64,000 bases of DNA from Bradyrhizobium iriomotense (GTDB lineage: Bacteria > Pseudomonadota > Alphaproteobacteria > Rhizobiales > Xanthobacteraceae), in contig NZ_BSOW01000016.1 of the NCBI RefSeq assembly GCF_030160715.1, positions 124,001 through 188,000 on the forward strand, in the 5' to 3' direction. The translations under genes were made by a program, and so were the position numbers. The notes beneath the pieces were generated by a model. That model ran no database searches, was not told the DNA's origin, and saw only the letters and a program-made list of their open reading frames with translations. Shown here piece by piece: positions 7,298-16,188 of the stretch; position 1 is the first letter of the stretch; each line of letters begins with the position of its first letter.

Positions 7298-8959
7298 ATG
7301 GATTTGAAGCAACCCCCGCTTGTGTCGTCTTGTTTGGACGAGATCCGAGTTGGGAAAGTTTCTCAGATCGGCTTTTCCGGCATTTTGTCGGGTATCGACA
7401 AGCAGTCAATATTGCTTGCCACCCATATTGGCCTCGAAGGGATATCTGGCGACCGACAAGCAGAATCTTTCCATGGCGGGCGCGAGAAGGCTGTCCTGCA
7501 ATACCGGTCTGAGCACTATTTGGACTGGGCAGCTGAGTTTCCGGATCTGGCAAGCAAGTTCAGAACGGGCGGGTTCGGTGAGAACTTCGTCGTTTCAGGT
7601 ATGTCAGAAGACAACATGTGCATCGGCGACTATGTCCGCGCCGGTTCAGCTTTGCTGCAGATTTCAGAATCCCGGCAGCCGTGTTTTAAATTGAATCATC
7701 GCTTCGGCAATCCTGGCATCGCCCGTAGAGCTCAAGAAACGGGACGGACGGGTTGGTTGTACCGTGTCATCGAGCCAGGCGACGTCTCTCCCGGCGACAG
7801 GATTGCTGTGATTGAGCGGCCACTCCCGGATTGGCCGATTTCCCGACTTCAGCGATATCTCTATGATATCATCGATGATCTAGACATGGCTGAGACGTTG
7901 AGTCGACTGCCTCATTTGTCGCTGGGGTTTCGGGCATTGTTTGCGAAGCGTGTCGAAAGCGGTAAAGCTGAGAACTGGGAAAGTCGACTCTCGAATGGCC
8001 CGCTTGCAAGCAGGCCGACGGTTTGGTTCGAAGCAAAGCTCGCTGAAGTTCGTGCTGAGACCGACGATATCAAGTCATTCCGTGTCGTTCGTTTGGATGG
8101 AAAGCCAGTGCCGACCTTCAGCGCCGGTGCACATATCAATGTGAAGATTAGGAACGCTTTGACGCGAAGCTACTCGATTTGTCATTTGCCCCGTTCTGAC
8201 GGTTACCGCTTTGCGGTCCGTAAGGCCGATGATGGACGCGGTGGTTCAAAATACATTCACGAGCAATGGCGGCCTGGTGAGCGGATGCTTGTAAGCGAGC
8301 CACGCAATCACTTCGCCCTTTCGGAGACGGCTGACAGGCATCTGTTTATCGCCGGAGGCATTGGAATAACGCCATTTTTATCGATGATAGAGCACTCGGA
8401 ATACCTTTCCATCCCGTGGGAGCTTCATTACTGCGTGCGTGACAAACAGCGCGCTGCTTTTGCACATGACCTACTCGGACGTTTTCCGAGAAGTGTTTTT
8501 ATGCACGAAACAGGCGGGGAATCCTCGAATCGGCTCGACGTCGGCATGCTGCTTCGCCATGCCCCGCTTGGCACGCATGTTTACACATGTGGGCCGAGCG
8601 CATTGATGAATGACGTGCGCGAGCACACTTCGCATTGGCCTGATGGGTCAGTACATTTCGAGGCTTTCAATACGTCCCAGCCGACCGCCTTTGCGGATTG
8701 TTTGACATTTGACGTCGAGCTGAAGAGAAGTGGCCGCCTGCTGACTGTGCCGGAGAATGCAACCCTTCTGGATGTACTCGTTGACGCGGGAGTCCACGTT
8801 GAGTCGTCATGCCGCAGCGGCACCTGCGGTACTTGCCGAATTATCTGCCTGTCAGGCGAAGTGGACCATCGCGACATGTGCCTGTCTCGCGAAGGCCGGA
8901 AAACCAGCATCATCAGTTGTATTTCACGCGGAAAGTCTAAGCTCGTCCTTGATCTTTGA
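7298..8959 (+). CDS. MOSC domain / flavin reductase / 2Fe-2S ferredoxin fusion protein
   Basis: The 553-residue protein has three parts. The MOSC domain (about 15-170; GLEGISGDRQAESFHGGREK, and SRQPCFKLNHRFG with its cysteine) has the fold of molybdenum-cofactor sulfurases and YiiM. The ferredoxin-NADP reductase-like part (about 250-460) has RSYSICHLP for flavin and IAGGIGITPFLSM for nucleotide. The C-terminal 2Fe-2S ferredoxin (about 470-553) has CRSGTCGTC plus a last Cys in SIISC. It is likely a soluble electron-transfer protein feeding an oxygenase or molybdoenzyme. The start ATG at 7298 fits the beginning of the MOSC domain; an in-frame ATG at 7130 would add unrelated residues. Codon use is less GC-biased than the core genes. 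Confidence 0.85.
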   Translation: MDLKQPPLVSSCLDEIRVGKVSQIGFSGILSGIDKQSILLATHIGLEGISGDRQAESFHGGREKAVLQYRSEHYLDWAAEFPDLASKFRTGGFGENFVVSGMSEDNMCIGDYVRAGSALLQISESRQPCFKLNHRFGNPGIARRAQETGRTGWLYRVIEPGDVSPGDRIAVIERPLPDWPISRLQRYLYDIIDDLDMAETLSRLPHLSLGFRALFAKRVESGKAENWESRLSNGPLASRPTVWFEAKLAEVRAETDDIKSFRVVRLDGKPVPTFSAGAHINVKIRNALTRSYSICHLPRSDGYRFAVRKADDGRGGSKYIHEQWRPGERMLVSEPRNHFALSETADRHLFIAGGIGITPFLSMIEHSEYLSIPWELHYCVRDKQRAAFAHDLLGRFPRSVFMHETGGESSNRLDVGMLLRHAPLGTHVYTCGPSALMNDVREHTSHWPDGSVHFEAFNTSQPTAFADCLTFDVELKRSGRLLTVPENATLLDVLVDAGVHVESSCRSGTCGTCRIICLSGEVDHRDMCLSREGRKTSIISCISRGKSKLVLDL

Positions 8960-9237
8960 CGGGGGGCGTTGTGTTCGCGATGAGACGCTCGATCAATGTT
9001 GCACATGGGGCTTCGCAGTAGGGCAGCATTGCATCGCGAGACGATCTGGTCGCAATGCGCATCTGGGCATGCAGTTCAGTGTCGTCAGCTGGTTGGTTCG
9101 TTTGGTGGAGTCTGGTCCTGTCCGAGGGACGAACCTCCGGTTACAATTGACCACGGAAAGGCGCCTCAAGCGCAGCTGCAATACAAGTGCGATCGGCGAA
9201 TGTGTCGTACGCAATATAGACTAGGAGCGAAAGAAAT

Positions 9238-10074
9238 ATGGCCGAGTTCTATAAGTTATCTCACGATCCACTACCGGTTCGGACCAAAGCTCAGCATTTT
9301 GCCCTTCACAAGGATAAGGGATTCATAGTCACCGGTGCAGCTGGTGGGCTTGGCAGTGCAATCGTTCGCCGGCTGTTAGCCGAGGGGGCGCGCGTCGCCG
9401 CTTGGGATGTAAGAAAGGAGGCGTTGGATGGGCTCCGTGATCAGTTGCCCAGCGCTGAGATGCGCGTATTCGTCTGCGATCTTTCGGACCAGGAAGCGAT
9501 TCAACAGGCGTTCGAAGCTACCGTCAGCTTTCTTGGGCGTCTCGATGGCGCGGTTAACAATGCTGCCGTCGTTCGGCGAGCTCCGTCCCCCCTGGATGCG
9601 TCTTGGTTGGATTGGGAAATAACCAGCGCGGTCAATGTCTACGCACCATACGAAATAGCGCGCTTAGCATGCAAACAAATGATCAAAGAAAAGACGCCTG
9701 GCGCCATTGTGAATGTGGCGTCGGAGGCTGGCAAGAAGGGACACATCCAGTCCCTGACCTATAGCGCCAGCAAAGCGATGTTGATCAATATGACACGCGT
9801 GATGTCCGCCGCGGTCGCCCCGTACGATATCAACGTGAACTGCGTTTGCCCAGGCTCTATGGCGACAGAGATGCTCCAACGAGCTGCTGCGACAATTGCA
9901 AAGTTAACGAACTCTACCGCAGACAATGTGTATCCTCAGCTTGTAAGCTCTCAACTGAAACGTCACGTTCAGCCGGACGAAGTGGCCGCCACAATCTCAT
10001 TTCTCCTGAGCGACGACGCTATCGCGATCCGGGGGCAAGCTATCAACACCGATGGAGGAGACACGCCGTACTGA
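9238..10074 (+). CDS. Short-chain dehydrogenase/reductase
   Basis: This classical SDR oxidoreductase has 278 residues. The Rossmann motif is FIVTGAAGGLGSAIV (Gly-rich TGxxxGxG), then LDGAVNNAA, the catalytic Ser region NVASEAGKKG, the active-site pair YSASK, and CVCPGSMATEM after it. An N-terminal extension of about 25 residues precedes the Rossmann fold. AGGAG at 9223-9227 supports the ATG at 9238. It follows the MOSC-reductase gene in the same direction after 278 bases that carry no recognisable gene. Substrate unknown. Confidence 0.88.
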   Translation: MAEFYKLSHDPLPVRTKAQHFALHKDKGFIVTGAAGGLGSAIVRRLLAEGARVAAWDVRKEALDGLRDQLPSAEMRVFVCDLSDQEAIQQAFEATVSFLGRLDGAVNNAAVVRRAPSPLDASWLDWEITSAVNVYAPYEIARLACKQMIKEKTPGAIVNVASEAGKKGHIQSLTYSASKAMLINMTRVMSAAVAPYDINVNCVCPGSMATEMLQRAAATIAKLTNSTADNVYPQLVSSQLKRHVQPDEVAATISFLLSDDAIAIRGQAINTDGGDTPY

Positions 10075-10297
10075 TGCTCGTTCACTGAAGATAAGCCCGG
10101 GATGATGGTGCGACGAACTCTCGACGACGAAGATGTTAGATCGCATGGAGCGCGGAGAGGCTCGTGCATCAAGAGTCGAACGCGACATCTGAATTAATCT
10201 GCGACGAGGGCGTCATGGGTAAGGGTCGTAGGTATGCCTCATGGCGCGCTTCGCAAAGTCCCAATATCTCTTTCTAAGCTCGCGAATTCAGGGATCA

Positions 10298-10465
10298 GAT
10301 TTGCGGTGAGAGCCTGCACTGCTGGATAGGACTGCCGATCGCGAAAATCAGAAGGCCGATCTCAGTTGCCGAGAGGTCGGGTTCGGCGAGCGGCACGTGA
10401 ACGAGATTGCCGCTCGTGAGTTTGTCGACGAAGCCTGCCCGCGTGAAGAAGCCGATGTCGGAGCG
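10298..10465 (-). pseudogene. LysR-type regulator, C-terminal scrap
   Basis: A minus-strand frame reads SDIGFFTRAGFVDKL then SGNLVHVPLAEPDLSATEIG, which resembles the end of a LysR effector-binding domain. Only about 50 residues are left, and plus-strand DapA-like sequence takes over at about 10468. Confidence 0.45.
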
Positions 10466-10468
10466 AAG

Positions 10469-10954
10469 GGGCTTAGGCTCTATCTCTACCACTTCCCCCT
10501 CAATTCCGGCGTGCCGTACGCTCGGGACATTATCTCACGGCTCCGCTATGATTATCCCGAGCAGGTCCTGGGATTAAAGGATAGCTCTGACGACCTCGAC
10601 TTTTCTGCAGAAGTTACGCGCAACTTACCAGGCTTTGCTGTCTTCCCGAGCGCTGAGGCCTCCGTGGGACACCGGGCTGAGCTGGGCTTCGCCGGCTGCA
10701 TTTCAGCCTCCGCCATCGCGCGGTTCCCGTTAGTTGCCGCAGTCAAGGCGACGCTTGCCCTGATCTCAGAATGCGAAGCTTGGGCGCGCCTCAGGCCGCC
10801 GCTGACGGCCCTGACCGCGAAACAGAAATTGGAGCTTGCCGATGAGCTGTCGGTGAGCGCGTTAGGCAAGATCGCAAATCTACAGGGCGGCCTCTTCTCG
10901 TCGGCCAAAACAGCTCCTTCTTGCGAGTCAAGCGCTGCGCTTAACCGGACTTGA
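10469..10954 (+). pseudogene. DapA/N-acetylneuraminate-lyase family aldolase, C-terminal half
   Basis: From LRLYLYHFPLNSGVPYARDI onward the frame matches the second half of the DHDPS/NAL TIM-barrel family: VLGLKDSSDDLDF carries the Schiff-base-type lysine, followed by GFAGCISASA. Intact members have about 300 residues; about 160 remain, and the N-terminal half has been replaced by an antiparallel LysR scrap. No start codon with a ribosome site precedes the homologous part. Confidence 0.65.
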
Positions 10955-11777
10955 TTGATTTGAAATCCGAGCACGCCTTCTTGAGAGCAATCTCAATGGG
11001 TATTCTCTCGAAGCTCGATGCCGCGACAAATCCCACGGCTTTTGAATGCAGGTTTACATACTCGGCATCTTCAGGAGATGTAATGGGGCCGCCATGCGAT
11101 AGGAGAAATAGATCTTCACGCGCCGATGAAGCCGCATCGAATATCGATTCCAGTTTCGGTATAATGCGATCAAGCGCATCGACACCTTTTGCTCCTATAT
11201 CTCCGCCGGCGGTGAGCCCCATGTGAGCTACGATGCAATCGACACCCACTGAAGCCATCGCCCCCGCGTCTTCTTCATTGTAAACATATGCTAGGGTAAA
11301 GAGAGAGCGCCGACGTGCCCTTCGCATCATTTCGACCTCGAGCTCAAATCCCATTCCCGCATTTTCAAGATCCGCCCTATAGCCACCAACATGTCGTCCA
11401 ATAGTGGGAAAATTTATGATACCCGAGTATCCGATGGACTCGACTGTATCGAGAACCTCGTCAATACCGCGGGTCGGATCTATTCCGAAAACACCGGCTA
11501 TGACGGGAATCGAACGCTTCGAGGGGATGATGCTCTCGCGCCCCAACCTGAACATGATATCGTTTGCATCACCCACGGGTAGATTGCCAACCAGGCTCGG
11601 CAATCCGTTCACTCGGAAATAGCCTGAACTGTACACTACCACCAAATCGGCGCCTCCTGCTTCGGCGCACCGAGCGGACAATCCATTCCCGGCACCGACG
11701 GCCAATATCGAGCGCGATCCGCGGATTTCTGTTTCGAGGCGCTGTCTCACTTCATCGCGCGAGTACTTTTTCGTCAT
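10941..11777 (-). CDS. Phosphoenolpyruvate hydrolase-like TIM-barrel protein
   Basis: The 278-residue protein fits the PEP-hydrolase-like family (PF09370 type), TIM barrels related to PEP mutase/isocitrate lyase. Visible marks are ILAVGAGNGLSARCAEAGGA, LVVVYSSGYFRVNG, IPVIAGVFGIDP, GYSGIINFPTIG, CIVAHMGLTAGG and LLSHGGPI. In many bacteria it sits beside a Tm-1-like ATP-binding protein, and that gene is here too, overlapping by 4 bases (11774-11777). Its tail also overlaps 14 bases of the convergent DapA-like relic. The reaction is not established. Confidence 0.75.
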   Translation of the reverse strand: MTKKYSRDEVRQRLETEIRGSRSILAVGAGNGLSARCAEAGGADLVVVYSSGYFRVNGLPSLVGNLPVGDANDIMFRLGRESIIPSKRSIPVIAGVFGIDPTRGIDEVLDTVESIGYSGIINFPTIGRHVGGYRADLENAGMGFELEVEMMRRARRRSLFTLAYVYNEEDAGAMASVGVDCIVAHMGLTAGGDIGAKGVDALDRIIPKLESIFDAASSAREDLFLLSHGGPITSPEDAEYVNLHSKAVGFVAASSFERIPIEIALKKACSDFKSIKSG

Positions 11778-12496
11778 CGGTTATCCTGCCTTTCAATCAA
11801 CTCGGAAAGTAGTTCAACGGAGTGCTTAGCCACCATTGGATCATTGATGTGAGCGTCAAGTTCCAGCACGCGGACATGCGGTGGTAGGGATGAACGCAGC
11901 GTTTCGATAAACGCGCGATCGGCCGCTTCGTCAAAAAACGGGCCACCCAAGATGTCATACGCGGAGAAGCCGCGCGTTGGGAGAACAACTCCGGTCGGGC
12001 CTGTTGCACGAGTTAGCTTCCGTGCAACGAAATCCGCAATAAGTCGGTTCTCTGCTTCGGTGGTTCGCATCAGAGTTACGGTCGGAGTGTGCCGTAAGAA
12101 GTGTCTTCCAGCGAACCGCTTTGGTATCGTATCAGGCGGCCCAAAGTTCACCATGTCGATTGCGCCTGGCAAGATAACCTGCGGAATGCCAGCATTTCCG
12201 GCCGCTTCTAATCGTTCTGGACCGGCACTGAAATCGCCGCCGACTACTTCGTCGGCAACTTCAGTAGTGGTGAGGTCTAACATTGCATGGATCTGGCCAT
12301 TCCTGACGAACTGCTCGGCTGCGCGACCGCCTGTCCCACGCGCGTGAAATGCCAGAACGTCAAAACTGCGTTCCATTAGGAGTGTGGAAGCCAAGTTTGT
12401 GGCAGTGGTGGTAGATCCGAATGACGTTAGCCCGACCACCACCAGCGTCGGCAGGTGCGCGCCCCGGATCATCACGAACGGGATCAAGGTTAGCAT
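11774..12496 (-). pseudogene. Tm-1-like ATP-binding protein, N-terminal half lost and fused to a membrane segment
   Basis: From VVGLTSFGSTTTATN onward the sequence matches the second half of Tm-1-like (UPF0261) proteins: VLAFHARGTGGRA, VILPGAIDMVNFG, GVVLPTRGFSAYD. Full members have about 400 residues; about 220 homologous ones remain. In frame upstream, from about 12585, lies a different protein: FRKDGSRGANLF, TALLYGAFTV and LIPFVMIRG, resembling a transporter membrane span. A deletion seems to have joined the two in frame. The frame is open from a TAG near 12588, and the first ATG is at 12496. It could be translated as a chimera, but the ATP-binding half is missing. Confidence 0.65.
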
Positions 12497-12624
12497 GACC
12501 GTGAACGCGCCGTAGAGGAGCGCGGTGAACAGGTTCGCGCCGCGGCTGCCATCCTTCCGAAAATACTCTTTCTCGAACTAGCATCTTTGCGGGGATTAAC
12601 CCTGCAAAAGCAAGCGAGGTCATT

Positions 12625-13086
12625 ATGCGATCGACTGCAGCTTTCGGACGCATGGAGCAATGTCATCTCGAACCCGAGCTTGACGTCGGACGTGTCGTTC
12701 AGCGTCCGGATGCGGCCAGGCAACTCTTCGAGAGACGAACCGAACCAGCCGGCGCAACGCCAACAGAAGTTTCGTTCGGACCGTTTCGCCTGCTTCGAAC
12801 GCAGTTCCTCTTGCTGGAAGGCGACAAGCCCGTGCCTCTCGGAAGTCGCGCTCTGGAAATCCTGATTGCTTTGCTTGACCGCCACGGAGAGTTGGTCAGC
12901 AAGCAGGATTTGATGGCTCGCGTTTGGCCCAATGTGTTCGTTGAGCCCGCCAATCTCACGGTTCATATGTCAGCGCTGCGTCGCGCATTGCGTGACGGCC
13001 AAGATAGGAATCGCTTCATCGTCAACATCCCCGGACGCGGCTACTGTTTCGTCGCCTCTGTCGTTATATCGGCTCTCGAGAATTGA
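12625..13086 (+). CDS. Winged-helix (OmpR/PhoB C-terminal type) DNA-binding protein
   Basis: The 153 residues carry one trans_reg_C winged-helix domain from about 48 to 148: FGPFRLLRTQFLLLEGDKPV, RALEILIALLDRHGELVSKQ, LMARVWPNVFVEPANLTVHM, then IPGRGYCFVA, the wing typical of CadC-like regulators. No receiver domain precedes it. Related proteins often continue into ATPase or TPR domains of several hundred residues, whereas here a stop follows the wing by 9 codons. It may be a stand-alone regulator or a truncated one. GCGAGG precedes the ATG at 12625. The next 270 bases hold no gene. Confidence 0.7.
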   Translation: MRSTAAFGRMEQCHLEPELDVGRVVQRPDAARQLFERRTEPAGATPTEVSFGPFRLLRTQFLLLEGDKPVPLGSRALEILIALLDRHGELVSKQDLMARVWPNVFVEPANLTVHMSALRRALRDGQDRNRFIVNIPGRGYCFVASVVISALEN

Positions 13087-13360
13087 GCGCAACTGGCGAA
13101 GCACCGGGAAATTCGGGTGAGGCGTTACCGTTGTCGCGATAGCAGAGCAGCCGTTCACTGTAGCGAACATTCCCGTCAGCTCGCCAGGAAGGTGAGAGCG
13201 GCGCCCCCTCTGCCGGCATCCGAAATCGTCACTCGCTTTTTCTAAGCCAAGGTTTATGTGGCGCAACTACAGCCGTACGCCGAACAACCCACGTGCAATA
13301 GAAGACGGACCGGCAGAAATGTAAGTCTCCTCGCAACAACTTGCGTTTTGGAGTCCGCTC

Positions 13361-13669
13361 ATGAGGAGAATCACTGTTCTCATCGCTTCTGCTCTGATCA
13401 ATGCGTCTACAATTCCCGGGCTTGCGGCGGAGTCCAGGTTAAACAAGGATGTTAACGCCGCTCGCGCGGTCTCGGCGACTGTAAGCAGCAAACCCGCTAA
13501 TGCGGCGGACAACGAGAAGACTTGTCGCGCCTACACCGCCTCTTTTTATAAGGCCGCGATGCTGCGGCAAGCCGCTGCTGGCCGCGTCGACGGCGCGTGG
13601 GTGTTAATTGCGCTCGAGTCCGTGATTGACGCTTTCAAACACCTGTCCGTGACGAAATGCGTCAGCTGA
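13361..13669 (+). CDS. Small secreted protein of unknown function
   Basis: The 102-residue protein starts with a typical export signal (MRRITVLIASALI, cleavage probably after GLAA). The mature part is about 80 residues with two cysteines (KTCRAY and VTKC) that could form a disulfide, and a helical middle (YKAAMLRQAAAG). I do not recognise a family, although bradyrhizobia encode many such small periplasmic proteins. No strong ribosome site is visible. Confidence 0.55.
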   Translation: MRRITVLIASALINASTIPGLAAESRLNKDVNAARAVSATVSSKPANAADNEKTCRAYTASFYKAAMLRQAAAGRVDGAWVLIALESVIDAFKHLSVTKCVS

Positions 13670-13860
13670 CCCTCACTATTCTCTGACAATGCGATGCACG
13701 AGGTCTGCAGAATGATTATCTTCCCGCTCATAACCACCTGGATGTGGTTTCAAATCATCACCGCGTCACCGCTCCCATCTTCGGGCCGTCCGGTCGAGGA
13801 CAGCTCTGACGCTAACGCCTCGTTGAGTCCCGTCAGAGTGTTATTTGAACGAGGTTGAAC

Positions 13861-13947
13861 ATGACCCAGGCCGATTGCACCGCTCCAACACGAAGAAGGT
13901 TTTCGCAGATCGCCGCGGCGTCGAATGAACTGAGTATCGCAATATAA
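13861..13947 (+). pseudogene. DUF6894-type gene, frameshifted remnant
   Basis: Bases 13851-13925 closely resemble the start of the intact gene at 19702, sharing the leader GAGG..GAACATG, then GCTCCAACACGAAGAA and GTTTTCG. Small indels shift the frame so that it ends after 28 codons. It is a dead paralogue of the gene 5.8 kb away. Confidence 0.7.
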
Positions 13948-13960
13948 CAGGAGTGAAAAC

Positions 13961-14149
13961 GTGGGTGATGTTCTTCGATTCGTCTCGAAGTCCGAGCGGG
14001 AGCGAGCTCGCCTCATTCGAGAAGCCCGAGCGATCTACGACAGCGTCTTTCCGCCATCTGATCCCGTCCGCGAGCAGCTGGACAAGGCATCCGCAAGCCA
14101 TATGCGCATCGGCGCAGACGTTCATCACGGCGAGGGCGGCAAATCATGA
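13961..14149 (+). CDS. Small conserved bradyrhizobial protein
   Basis: The 62-residue basic, helical protein (GDVLRFVSKSERERARLIRE, then IYDSVFPPSDPVREQLDK) uses a GTG start at 13961 with AGGAG 7 bases upstream (13949-13953). It contains no known domain. Proteins of this form are common in bradyrhizobial genomes as I recall. Its stop overlaps the ATG of the next gene by 4 bases, so the two are probably co-translated. Confidence 0.6.
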   Translation: MGDVLRFVSKSERERARLIREARAIYDSVFPPSDPVREQLDKASASHMRIGADVHHGEGGKS

Positions 14150-14355
14150 TCGCAATCATCGCCGTGCTCTGCAGTTTGTCTTCTCCGGCAAATTGCCGCG
14201 AGCAGACCGTCACCACCTCGGACTTTGCTGACGTCTCGATGCAGTCCTGCCTGATGGGCGCACCGCAGCTCGCCGACTGGATGAATCAGCATCCGACTGA
14301 GCGTCTTGCTGCATGGCGCTGCGTGATCGGTCAAAGGGACAGCCTGGGTACTTAG
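14146..14355 (+). CDS. Small secreted cysteine-containing protein
   Basis: The 69-residue protein has an N-terminal hydrophobic signal (MIAIIAVLCSLSSPANC) followed by a short mature part with cysteines in MQSCLMGAPQLADWM and WRCVIGQRD. The ATG overlaps the stop of the previous gene (ATGA at 14146-14149). Family unknown; it may act in the periplasm. Confidence 0.55.
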   Translation: MIAIIAVLCSLSSPANCREQTVTTSDFADVSMQSCLMGAPQLADWMNQHPTERLAAWRCVIGQRDSLGT

Positions 14356-14419
14356 GATGAAATGTCGACCAGCTCGTAAACTCGGAGCGTAATGTATCAT
14401 GGCGTCGAGTTTCGGAAGA

Positions 14420-14590
14420 TCGTCTCGTGGGTTGGTCCTTGCGGCTCGTTCGGTTGAAAAGTTTCGTCCGCAGGATTCGAGCTCGAAGACCTTGCGGGCC
14501 ATCGGCAGTGGCGTTTTCAATTGGCGCGCCGCAACCGAAAGGCTGCCGGTCTCGATCGACATCAGCGATGTCGCGTTCTCTTCGGCTGCT
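14420..14590 (-). pseudogene. LysR-type regulator, helix-turn-helix fragment
   Basis: A minus-strand frame reads MSIETGSLSVAARQLKTPLP then ARKVFELE, the LysR N-terminal helix-turn-helix. After a frameshift it continues as RTKLFNRTSRKDQPT, the residues that follow in intact members. Flanking parts of the gene are absent. Confidence 0.6.
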
Positions 14591-15093
14591 CGCAGGCAAC
14601 TTCTCATAGCGAATGTGGTCGACCCAATGGCATACGCATTCGGCACGATTTGCTGAGACTTGGATTGCTTCACTCGCACTGACGTTCCTCGTCGGATACC
14701 AATTTGCCTCACGGAGGCGGACAGCTTCCCAAGTGCTCGGCGCGCGGCGATCCCCCCTTCGCCGCGGTTCGCCCGCGGCCGGTCCTTCCCTCCCGGGGAC
14801 CGGCCGCTCTTCCTCAGGGGCCGTCGGGCAACGGCGCTGGATCGGATAGGCATGGGGCACTTGAATCGACGAGTGTGGGAAGCCCAATCGTCGAGCGCAG
14901 GACGGATGGGGATTCGCCGCAGCGCGCCAGGCGTCTCTCAGCAATTCCGATAACGGTCGGCTATCGACTCCATGGCGAGAGGTGATTTTCCTTTAGACCG
15001 TCATGGACTCAAACTTCGAGCTGTCGTCGCCCGCCCTCGTGTACGGGCCGAAGTCGGCGTTCCGTTGAACGATCGCAAACCAAGAGGTCCGAC
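14591..15093. other. Intergenic stretch without an intact gene
   Basis: It holds a strong GC hairpin (14775-14807, listed separately) and high-GC sequence without a convincing reading frame. AGAGG near 15085 belongs to the kinase gene that follows. Confidence 0.5.
14775..14807. repeat. Strong GC hairpin, copy 1 of a repeated element
   Basis: A perfect 11-bp inverted repeat (GCGGCCGGTCC at 14775-14785, GGACCGGCCGC at 14797-14807) has an 11-base loop. A near-identical hairpin occurs at 20066-20101. No T-run follows on either strand, so it is not a standard intrinsic terminator. Confidence 0.75.
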
Positions 15094-16158
15094 ATGCAGA
15101 TCAAAGAGACACCCGACGTTTCCTTCCCCGGCGTGGTCGAGAGCTCCGCGCTGGAGGATGTCGTCGTGCTCGCGGACAGCGCCGGCGTCTCGCTTGGAGC
15201 GCAGCGCGCATTCAGCGCGAGGGTGCGGAGCGTCCGCGTTGATGGCAGCAGCCTCATCACGTCCAGGTGCGTGGAGATCCCGCTCGTCGGGCGCGACGGC
15301 GAGATCTCCGGGGTCCTGTGTCTGACCGCCCCACAGCCCGACAGGCGCGGCGTGTTATCCTTCCGTGGGCCGGAGGGGGCGAAGGCGATCGGGGACGTGG
15401 CGCAGTTCGTGGTCCACGACATCAACAACCTTCTCGCTGTGATTGGCGGCGGCCTGCGGCTGCTCGAATGTCAGGGCGATGCCGCGTACCGAAAGGCCAT
15501 CATCAGCAAGATGCAGCACGCGATCGCGCGAGGAGCGTTGCTCAGCCGTCAGCTCCTCGACGCTGCGCGACCATGCCCCGAGTCGATCGGCGGGTTCGTC
15601 GCAGGCTGCCACCTCGCAGCGCTGGCTGGCACGCTGGACCAGGCGTTGCGTCCCGACATCACGGTCCGCACCGATATCGCCGCTGATTTGTGGGACTTCG
15701 ACGCTGACCCGGAGGAGCTGTACTTCGCGCTGCTGAACCTCTGCCGAAACTCGGCCGATGCCATGCCTGGGGGCGGCGCGATCACCGTCGCGGCGCGGAA
15801 CGCCGAACCTTCCGGTGGCGCGGCCCGGGGATTCGTCGAGATCGTCGTCGCCGACGACGGGGAGGGCATGCCCGACGAGGTTCTCTCGCAGGCATTCACC
15901 CCGTACTTCACGACAAAGGCCGCGGGCAGCGGCACCGGCCTCGGGCTCCTCCAGGTCAAGCGCTTCGTCGAGGGACGAGGCGGCGCAGTCTGTATAGAGA
16001 GCGAGCGGGGTGGCGGCACGCTGGTGCGCCTCTTCCTCCCGCGCGTGCATGCAGCTGGGCTCCCCGGCCGTATCGTCGGCGCGGAGATTGCGTACACGCC
16101 GTCACCCAACGGCGGCGTATTTCGCGTCGTCAACCCAGCGGCTGCGCCGACCTCGTAG
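15094..16158 (+). CDS. Sensor histidine kinase without membrane segment
   Basis: The 354-residue cytoplasmic kinase has an N-terminal sensor-like segment (1-95), then the phospho-acceptor box around His108 (FVVHDINNLLAVIGGG) and an ATPase domain. The N-box is LLNLCRNSADAMPGGG (213-228), G1 is VADDGEGMPDE, the F-box is FTPYFTTKAAG and G2 is GSGTGLGLLQVK. No transmembrane span or response regulator is adjacent. AGAGG lies 8 bases before the ATG. The next gene, a thioredoxin-NhaA antiporter, starts 30 bases downstream, so they probably share a transcript. GC content and codon use are close to core genes, unlike the relic-rich part to the left. Confidence 0.85.
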   Translation: MQIKETPDVSFPGVVESSALEDVVVLADSAGVSLGAQRAFSARVRSVRVDGSSLITSRCVEIPLVGRDGEISGVLCLTAPQPDRRGVLSFRGPEGAKAIGDVAQFVVHDINNLLAVIGGGLRLLECQGDAAYRKAIISKMQHAIARGALLSRQLLDAARPCPESIGGFVAGCHLAALAGTLDQALRPDITVRTDIAADLWDFDADPEELYFALLNLCRNSADAMPGGGAITVAARNAEPSGGAARGFVEIVVADDGEGMPDEVLSQAFTPYFTTKAAGSGTGLGLLQVKRFVEGRGGAVCIESERGGGTLVRLFLPRVHAAGLPGRIVGAEIAYTPSPNGGVFRVVNPAAAPTS

Positions 16159-16188
16159 CCGGCGGTAAAACCTGAGATCGGCTCAGCG

